NCBI GenBank assembly: GCA_009774145.1 | Contig: VSND01000014.1 | Location: 9,018 to 73,017 of the forward strand | Direction: 5' to 3' | DNA: 64,000 bases | Origin: Lachnospiraceae bacterium | GTDB lineage: Bacteria > Bacillota > Clostridia > Lachnospirales > Lachnospiraceae | Shown here: positions 60,002 to 64,000 of the stretch, in pieces | How positions within the stretch are numbered: position 1 is the first letter of the stretch | Layout of the letters: every line of letters begins with the position of its first letter | Notes under the pieces: model-generated | Database searches by the model: none | Told to the model about the DNA's origin: nothing | Seen by the model: only the letters and a program-made list of their open reading frames with translations | Program-made: the position numbers and the translations under genes

Positions 60002-60724
60002 GTGAGAGTATTACCAATATTATTTAATACAGAGATGATCCGGGCAATAATGGACGGAAGAAAGACGGTCACAAGGCGGTTGGTGAAACCACAGATGCCG
60101 GATGTATGTCCTGAATGTATGCATATACATGCTGACTACATATATGACAGGATCGCTGAAAATATTTATTGTGCCATTTGTGGAGAACCTTTACAGCCGG
60201 AGATAAAACCATCATATCAGCCGGGAGATATTCTTTATGTCCGTGAGATATGGAATACCAATCATCTGCATGAGTATAGTAACGAATCAAACGAATATGT
60301 ATATAAAGCTGATTATGATGGACATGCTGGTGAATTTGGCTGGCGTCCATCCATCCACATGCCGAAGGAAGCGGCCCGGATCTGGCTGAAGGTCACAGAC
60401 GTGAAGGTGGAGCGGCTGAAAAGCATTACAGAAGCGCAGGCTTTAAAAGAAGGATTTAAAGGAGAACCTTGCAGTTGTGGCGGAACTGCATATGCATGTA
60501 CTGATTGTTATAACACTGGCTGGATAGAGCCTCCATTGGTCGGATTCATGTACACATGGGAATCTACAATCAAAAAAGTGGATATCAATCGTTACGGCTG
60601 GAATGCTGATCCTTGGGTGTGGGTGATCGAGTTTGAACATTGCGAGAAGCCGGATGAAAATGAGACTACTGGATTGCCGGAATGGAAAGATAATTTTATG
60701 CAGAGATTTTGTAAAATCAATTAA
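60002..60724 (+). CDS. ASCH-like phage protein
   Basis: 240 residues. Opening LPILFNTEMIRAIMDGRKTVTRRLVKPQ and PGDILYVREIWN near 77, then WLKVTDVKVERLKSITEAQALKEGF near 123, are the ASCH (PUA-like) pattern common in phages, with an inserted CPECMH...CAICGE knuckle (near 35-60) and a CSCGGTAYACTDC ribbon near 159-171. RNA- or modified-base-binding is likely. GTG start after GAGGAG. Confidence 0.85.
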   Translation: MRVLPILFNTEMIRAIMDGRKTVTRRLVKPQMPDVCPECMHIHADYIYDRIAENIYCAICGEPLQPEIKPSYQPGDILYVREIWNTNHLHEYSNESNEYVYKADYDGHAGEFGWRPSIHMPKEAARIWLKVTDVKVERLKSITEAQALKEGFKGEPCSCGGTAYACTDCYNTGWIEPPLVGFMYTWESTIKKVDINRYGWNADPWVWVIEFEHCEKPDENETTGLPEWKDNFMQRFCKIN

Positions 60725-60748
60725 GTCAGGAATTAGTGGAGGTGGAGG

Positions 60749-60946
60749 ATGGGAAAATTAAAACCATGCCGAATATGCGGAGGAGATAGAATAGTCATTG
60801 AAACATGGTTAAGCGGGGGTGGGGTTATTCACATGGTCAAATGCAATAATCCTGATTGCCCCGTTCCTGACAATGGATACCCAACAGGGAGAGATCTGGA
60901 AAATGTCAAAGAAGAGTGGAACAGACGACAAGATAAACTAAACTGA
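60749..60946 (+). CDS. Lar-like restriction alleviation protein
   Basis: 65 residues: KPCRICGGDRIVIETW, then VKCNNPDCPVPD and a final EEWNRRQ follow the Lar family, small zinc proteins that relieve type I restriction in Rac prophage. Together with the methyltransferase this suggests an anti-restriction group. RBS GGAGGTGGAGG. Confidence 0.8.
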   Translation: MGKLKPCRICGGDRIVIETWLSGGGVIHMVKCNNPDCPVPDNGYPTGRDLENVKEEWNRRQDKLN

Positions 60947-60972
60947 AAGATGGTTTATGAAGGGGAAATTAC

Positions 60973-61110
60973 TTATTCCCCTCCAGGTCCATCCTTTCTG
61001 GGAACCTCATCGGGTATGACTTCTTTAGGTGTATCCTCCCGATGGCAGTTACTGGTATACGAGAAATTTTGATTATTTGATACTGTGTTATTTTTATTAT
61101 CTTTTTTCAT
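60973..61110 (-). CDS. small peptide with DGPGGE tail
   Basis: 45 residues, polar (MKKDNKNNTVSNNQNF) and ending VIPDEVPRKDGPGGE. RBS AAGGATGG 8 bases upstream. The proline/glycine-rich PRKDGPGG end recalls short uncharacterised peptides in gut Firmicutes mobile DNA, from memory only. It is opposite in direction to all its neighbours. Confidence 0.5.
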   Translation of the reverse strand: MKKDNKNNTVSNNQNFSYTSNCHREDTPKEVIPDEVPRKDGPGGE

Positions 61111-61227
61111 GCTGCACCATCCTTTCAAAGACAGTATGTGCAGAATTATGAAAACTATAACCAACCGGGCATTGATTTGCCCGGAAAAAAATACATTATA
61201 TCCGAACATATATTCTGTAATACGAAA

Positions 61228-61258
61228 ATGGTAGAAGATGCGCAACATCTTCTACCAT
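61228..61258. promoter_or_regulatory. 13-bp perfect hairpin upstream of the tyrosine recombinase
   Basis: ATGGTAGAAGATG-CGCAA-CATCTTCTACCAT, about 80 bases before the recombinase start and without a T-run. It may be a protein site or an RNA regulator. It shares AGAAGATG with the hairpin upstream of the serine recombinase. Confidence 0.55.
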
Positions 61259-61336
61259 CGGTAAGAGCTATACTCTTTTCTGGACAATTAGATTATAGCA
61301 CTTACCTCAATAAAGCACAAGGAGGGAAATGTAACC

Positions 61337-62356
61337 ATGACAAAAAAAGAATTGTTTAAAAATGAAATCTTGATGAAAATGAAAAGGCATCTGGATACAT
61401 CAATGATTTCTATTTTGGATGTGGTGTTGTCAGATGCTTTGTACAGGGTTGATATTGTAGATATGGAGACATTGCCGGCTACTCAGGATATGACCAACGA
61501 ATATATACTACAGTTGTATGAGCTTAAAAAAGGCGTGAAGCTGTCAGAAGAGACTATAAGGGCATATATGATAGGGTTCCGAGAATTTTTACGGTATGTC
61601 AATAAATCGCTGTTACAGGTTACTCAGGAGGATGTGGAGCAATATTTGAGGACGAAACAAAGAAATGGAAATAATAATAAATCGTTAAATAATAAGAGAA
61701 GAAAGCTGAACACATTCTTTGACTGGATGCGGAAAAATGATCTGATACAGAAAAATCCTGTGGAGAATATTGAGCCTTTTGTAGAAATACTTTCACCTAT
61801 AGATCATCTGGACCCAGAGGAGATGGAGAAATTAAAGGCAGCCTGTAAGACAAAGCGGGATCGTGCCCTTTTGGAATGGCTTCGTTGTACAGCCATGCGT
61901 AAAGGCGAGATTTCTTCTGTAAATATCAATCAAATCAACTGGGCTGAAAGGAAAGTGATTATCTATGGACAGAAAGGTCATGCATATCGGACCGTATGCT
62001 TGGATTCTGTAGCAGTACATTATCTGTTGGAGTATATCAAAGAGCGTGGTCTTGATATACGGAGCGATCAGCCGTTGTTTACGCATTCCAAAGGGGATAC
62101 AACACAGCCATTAAGTAAGGCTGGCATTTATGCGGAGATTCGCAGGATCGGCCAGAGATCTGGACTCAATCGGCGGATATACCCGCACCTGTTCCGTAAA
62201 ACGGTGGCCACAAATGTGATCAGGCGTGGCGGTACAGATGCAGATGCGGGTGAATATCTGGGACATAAGCCACAGGGAGTCACAGCCAGACATTATGCTT
62301 ACAGATCGGAAGATCATGTGATTAAGATCTTTCAAAACTATGTGGCTGCGATTTGA
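61337..62356 (+). CDS. tyrosine recombinase/integrase
   Basis: 339 residues. N-terminal core-binding domain (about 70-145) and catalytic domain with Arg in CTAMRKGEIS near 190, HxxR in YPHLFRKT near 283-290, LGHKPQGVTARHY with the second-box His and the nucleophile Tyr. All catalytic residues are present. RBS AAGGAGGG. Recombinases of this kind occur in the middle of Clostridia phages as well as at ICE ends. The structured, tRNA-like region that follows suggests an attachment site here. Confidence 0.93.
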   Translation: MTKKELFKNEILMKMKRHLDTSMISILDVVLSDALYRVDIVDMETLPATQDMTNEYILQLYELKKGVKLSEETIRAYMIGFREFLRYVNKSLLQVTQEDVEQYLRTKQRNGNNNKSLNNKRRKLNTFFDWMRKNDLIQKNPVENIEPFVEILSPIDHLDPEEMEKLKAACKTKRDRALLEWLRCTAMRKGEISSVNINQINWAERKVIIYGQKGHAYRTVCLDSVAVHYLLEYIKERGLDIRSDQPLFTHSKGDTTQPLSKAGIYAEIRRIGQRSGLNRRIYPHLFRKTVATNVIRRGGTDADAGEYLGHKPQGVTARHYAYRSEDHVIKIFQNYVAAI

Positions 62357-62389
62357 GATTTTCAAAATTTCAGGCTAAAATTTTTGATA

Positions 62390-62401
62390 CCCCATGGGGT
62401 C
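62390..62401. other. 12-base palindrome after the tyrosine recombinase
   Basis: ACCCCATGGGGT is a perfect palindrome 34 bases after the recombinase stop, flanked by AT-rich TTTTCAAAATTTCAGG and CCTGAAAATTCATC. It may be part of a recombination site. Confidence 0.35.
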
Positions 62402-62499
62402 CTGAAAATTCATCAGTAAAATCGAATTTTATATGCATTATAAAAATGGTGTGGATTTCCTGCCAATTCCGGGAGAAATCTGATCTTCCGGAATCTTGG

Positions 62500-62727
62500 C
62501 GGGCAATCCTTAAAATTTGCCCTGTCGCTGCTCTCTGGGGCGGAGCGGTAGCACCTGCATAGCTGAGCGACTATCACCTGTCCTTCCTGCGCTGGATGCG
62601 CTGAGACGTGGGTTAACGGGTTGCAACGGTCAGCAGTGCCTGCAATTCCTACCGCTTTTAAGACTTTCACACTAAAAGCCAGTGAAACTTGCCAAGAAGC
62701 ATTCAGACAGGGCAAACTGTCCGGACA
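62500..62727. ncRNA. candidate structured RNA or recombination region with nested inverted repeats
   Basis: No convincing ORF. TTTGCCCTGTC (62516-62526) pairs with GACAGGGCAAA (62706-62716); inside it AGCGGTAG (62544-62551) pairs with CTACCGCT (62649-62656); further inside GCTGA pairs with TCAGC. An alternative hairpin GGGCAA...TTGCCC (about 62501-62522) competes with the outermost stem. Such nesting is typical of large phage RNAs or of complex attachment sites. The strand is unknown. Confidence 0.45.
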
Positions 62728-62800
62728 TGGCGCCGGGCGGAATCGAACCGCCCGCGGGGCTCCAGCGCATCTGAAATTTTTCACCCGACGCATTCCCGCC
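62728..62800 (-). other. tRNA-like 3' half (T arm and acceptor strand), not a full tRNA
   Basis: Minus strand: GGCGG-TTCGATT-CCGCC is a canonical T arm with all invariant bases, followed by CGGCGCC and discriminator A. The 5' side offers only GGCG for pairing with CGCC, and D and anticodon arms do not fold. This fits a tRNA remnant carried as an integrase target-identity block, beside the tyrosine recombinase. Confidence 0.45.
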
Positions 62801-62816
62801 AAGTGAGTGATGTGGT

Positions 62817-62897
62817 TTATGTGAACAGAAGAATCAACCCAATAACAACAATGAGTAGCCAAATAACCGACACCACAAGTTTCAAAATATTTTTCAT
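62817..62897 (-). CDS. possible 26-residue hydrophobic peptide
   Basis: MKNILKLVVSVIWLLIVVIG then LILLFT: a two-lysine start and one membrane span, like small toxin or holin-type peptides. No good ribosome site is visible, so translation is doubtful. It lies between the structured region and the next small ORF on the same strand. Confidence 0.35.
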   Translation of the reverse strand: MKNILKLVVSVIWLLIVVIGLILLFT

Positions 62898-62958
62898 ATT
62901 GATTTTACAGACGGACTGTGTTATTTTTTAGGTAGGGGAGGTTTCCCTCCCCTATTCC

Positions 62959-63072
62959 TTACTGGATACTCTCTATTATCATTTTGATAACTGCTATGAG
63001 AGTTCCAATTTCTAGGGCAAGTTGTGTAAGTGCTCGAACCACTTTTATCAGCTTGCCTATTTTTTTGTCCAT
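62959..63072 (-). CDS. 37-residue amphipathic peptide under a repressible promoter
   Basis: MDKKIGKLIKVVRALTQLAL then EIGTLIAVIKMIIESIQ: an amphipathic helix of toxin-like character. AAAGGAGG precedes the ATG, and a strong sigma-A promoter (63133-63105) reads into it. The motif AGTTTAAATATGCT sits in the promoter spacer. The divergent neighbour encodes a ribbon-helix-helix protein. A TAGGGGAGG-GAAA-CCTCCCCTA hairpin overlaps the gene's downstream side. Confidence 0.6.
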   Translation of the reverse strand: MDKKIGKLIKVVRALTQLALEIGTLIAVIKMIIESIQ

Positions 63073-63104
63073 CTGTGTTCCTCCTTTCTTCTCTTGATGT
63101 TATA

Positions 63105-63133
63105 AGTATAGCATAGTTTAAATATGCTGTCAA
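63105..63133 (-). promoter_or_regulatory. promoter of the 37-residue peptide
   Basis: Minus strand TTGACA (63133-63128), 17-nt spacer, TATACT (63110-63105). The spacer contains one AGTTTAAATATGCT motif (reverse orientation). Confidence 0.75.
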
Positions 63134-63205
63134 TAAAAAAGTTTAAATATTCTTTTGGAATTTGAATTTTTTGTAAATAACATTTTTGATTTTTCCAGTT
63201 GAAAA

Positions 63206-63234
63206 TTGACATAATAGTTTAAATATGCTAATAT
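63206..63234 (+). promoter_or_regulatory. promoter of the ribbon-helix-helix gene
   Basis: TTGACA (63206-63211), 17-nt spacer, TAATAT (63229-63234). The spacer holds an operator-like motif, suggesting autoregulation. Confidence 0.7.
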
Positions 63235-63258
63235 GAAATAAATATAGGAGGTGTTAAG

Positions 63259-63453
63259 ATGGCATATGCAAAAAAAGAAGACGCTATAGCTTATGTAAAT
63301 GCATATCAAAAAGAAAAATATGATCGTATTACAGTTATGGCTGCCAAGGGTAAAAAGGCAGAGTATGAAGCGGCGGCAAAGTTTAAAGGTATGAAACTGT
63401 CTGCATTTGTTCAGGACTGTGTAGAGAAGGAACTTGAAAGAATGAGGAAATAA
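63259..63453 (+). CDS. small ribbon-helix-helix (Arc/MetJ-type) DNA-binding protein
   Basis: 64 residues. KYDRITVMAAKGKKAEYEAAAKFKGMKLSAFVQDCVEKELERM gives the beta strand (RITVMA) and the two helices of the RHH fold. RBS ATAGGAGGTG. The surrounding repeats and divergent small peptide make it a likely autorepressor, perhaps an antitoxin or copy/transfer regulator. Base composition is much more AT-rich than the phage genes to the left. Confidence 0.8.
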   Translation: MAYAKKEDAIAYVNAYQKEKYDRITVMAAKGKKAEYEAAAKFKGMKLSAFVQDCVEKELERMRK

Positions 63454-63630
63454 GAAGAGTTTAAATATTCTTATTGAGAATATAGTTTAAGTATCTCATA
63501 CTTCGCATACTGATAGATGCTAAAGAATTATAAAAATCAATTGCTCCGCAAATAAAAATGGTATAGGCACTCTGTTTTTGCTATAATGAAATTACCCACT
63601 AATATCATCAGCAAAAGGAGACCTATACCG

Positions 63631-63732
63631 ATGAAAAGCATAGCAGAAATCTTCGATAATAGCAAGGAATTACTTGACAGTATCTCAAATTTTACGTTAC
63701 CATTCACAGCCATTTTAATTTCTGATGTTTAA
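63631..63732 (+). pseudogene. 33-codon remnant, possible transposase N-terminus
   Basis: MKSIAEIFDNSKELLDSISN follows AAAAGGAG and a TATAAT-type promoter (about 63571-63577), but the frame stops after 33 codons, where the sequence changes character (near AATTTCTGATGTTTAATG). It looks like the start of a larger gene cut by insertion; ISLre2-like origin is only a guess. Confidence 0.35.
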
Positions 63733-63773
63733 TGAATTCCCACTGGGGCTTTTTTATTGGCATAATGCACTGC

Positions 63774-63868
63774 TTTTAGTGGTTGTATTTGTTAATAAAT
63801 ATAGCCACTACACATTGACTTTTTATAGTGGTTGTAATATAATGTATATATAGCCACTATTGGAAGGA
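63774..63868. promoter_or_regulatory. IS left end: repeated TAGTGG/CCACTA palindromes and transposase promoter
   Basis: TAGTGGTTG...ATAGCCACTA occurs twice (about 63776-63810 and 63824-63860). Between and within them lies TTGACT (63815-63820), 17-nt spacer, TATAAT (63838-63843). These are probably terminal or operator repeats of the insertion sequence. Confidence 0.55.
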
Positions 63869-63877
63869 GAAAACGTT

Positions 63878-64000
63878 ATGCCCACTATTGTTAAACACTT
63901 CGATAAAAAATCAGGAAAGACCAGGGTTTACGAATCTACTCCCCACTATGACCCTGTTACCAAGCAATCAAGACCGAAGAGGAAATATCTTGGTACTCTC
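63878..64000 (+). CDS. IS1634-type (IS4 superfamily) transposase, N-terminal part
   Basis: Only 41 codons are in the window. MPTIVKHFDKKSGKTRVYES then TPHYDPVTKQSRPKRKYLGTL is the typical start of IS1634-group transposases: a short beta strand, YVYES-like motif and RPKRKxLG. RBS TGGAAGGAG. The catalytic DDE region lies beyond the edge. Confidence 0.75.
   Translation, partial: MPTIVKHFDKKSGKTRVYESTPHYDPVTKQSRPKRKYLGTL
63878..64000 (+). mobile_element. insertion sequence of the IS1634 group, left part
   Basis: Transposase start plus the palindromic repeats upstream. The exact left terminus is not resolved (probably between 63735 and 63780) and the right end is outside the window. Confidence 0.65.

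Larger units (their letters stand above)
63115..63497. repeat. five copies of an AGTTTAAATATKCT operator-like motif
   Basis: Exact copies at 63115-63128, 63140-63153, 63216-63229 and 63458-63471, with K at the twelfth base; a looser copy at 63484-63497 (AGTTTAAGTATCTC). Copy 1 is inside the spacer of the leftward promoter, copy 3 inside the spacer of the rightward promoter, and copies 4-5 follow the ribbon-helix-helix gene. Position and spacing suggest binding sites of that protein. Confidence 0.8.
37197..64000. mobile_element. prophage (early half), inserted in a spoVD-position PBP gene
   Basis: From the interrupted PBP gene rightwards: serine recombinase, lysogeny genes, repressor switch, recombination block, replication block, anti-restriction genes and a tyrosine recombinase, with tight gene overlaps on the plus strand from 43.7 to 60.9 kb. 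No terminase, portal, capsid, tail or lysis genes appear before the window ends. The last 1.6 kb differs in composition and may be a second inserted element. The right attachment site and the second half of the PBP gene should lie further right. Confidence 0.88.

Noticed and set aside
62728..62800. complete tRNA gene
   Set aside because: Only T arm and acceptor strand fit; acceptor pairs just 4 bp and D and anticodon arms are missing.
62921..63133. 70-codon minus-strand frame overlapping the 37-residue peptide
   Set aside because: Different frame from the peptide that owns the AGGAGG site and promoter; composition is not protein-like.

Overview
The window looks like a chromosome segment of a spore-forming gut Clostridium of the Lachnospiraceae type. 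Evidence: SpoIIM, a Spo0E-like peptide and a pbpB-spoVD pair; Gram-positive promoters, strong AGGAGG ribosome sites and a CGAAC-N4-GTTCG LexA box; mid G+C; and Firmicutes gene orders (recA-recX-rny, spoIIM-xerD, pyrH-frr-uppS-cdsA-dxr-rseP, mraZ-rsmH-ftsL-pbpB-spoVD). No rRNA and no intact tRNA was found.

Bases 1-37,200 are core chromosome. The left end holds folE, with a candidate tetrahydrofolate riboswitch plus terminator, overlapping an HD-domain gene. SOS-controlled recA/recX, rny, proC, spoIIM and xerD follow. Next come an amino-acid ABC transporter with a diverged second binding protein, and a nearly complete lower glycolysis cluster (gap, pgk, tpiA, gpmI, eno) with two unrelated envelope genes inside it. 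Then maf, dtd, pyrH, frr, uppS, cdsA, dxr and rseP. A SPFH/zinc-ribbon locus follows, whose first gene carries an in-frame amber codon. ychF, lgt and the start of the division/cell-wall cluster complete this part. Three copies of a large palindromic intergenic element lie between the glycolysis and pyrH genes.

At about 37,200 the class B PBP gene in the spoVD position stops just after its SxN motif. From there to the window end the DNA is mobile. A large serine recombinase lies at the junction, followed by Uma2, ImmA/IrrE, HicBA, a divergent repressor/Cro switch with three operators, three promoter-sharing small-gene modules, a recombination block (SbcC-like ATPase, RecT, MBL hydrolase, SSB), a replication block (ERCC4 nuclease, DUF4373 replisome organiser, primase-helicase), zinc-rich accessory proteins, a helicase-methyltransferase, ASCH and Lar-like proteins, and a tyrosine recombinase. 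This is the early half of a temperate phage; no terminase, capsid or tail gene is visible.

The last 1.6 kb (from about 62.4 kb) differs. It holds a non-coding region rich in nested inverted repeats with a tRNA T-arm-like end, then very AT-rich DNA with two tiny hydrophobic ORFs, a ribbon-helix-helix gene surrounded by five copies of one operator-like motif, a transposase-like remnant, and the start of an IS1634-type transposase.

The most interesting points are the prophage interrupting a probable sporulation PBP gene (a possible skin-like developmental switch), the ribbon-helix-helix/small-peptide module with five operators, the palindromic elements whose arms differ in sequence but stay self-complementary, the structured region next to the tyrosine recombinase, and the in-frame amber codon in the SPFH gene.
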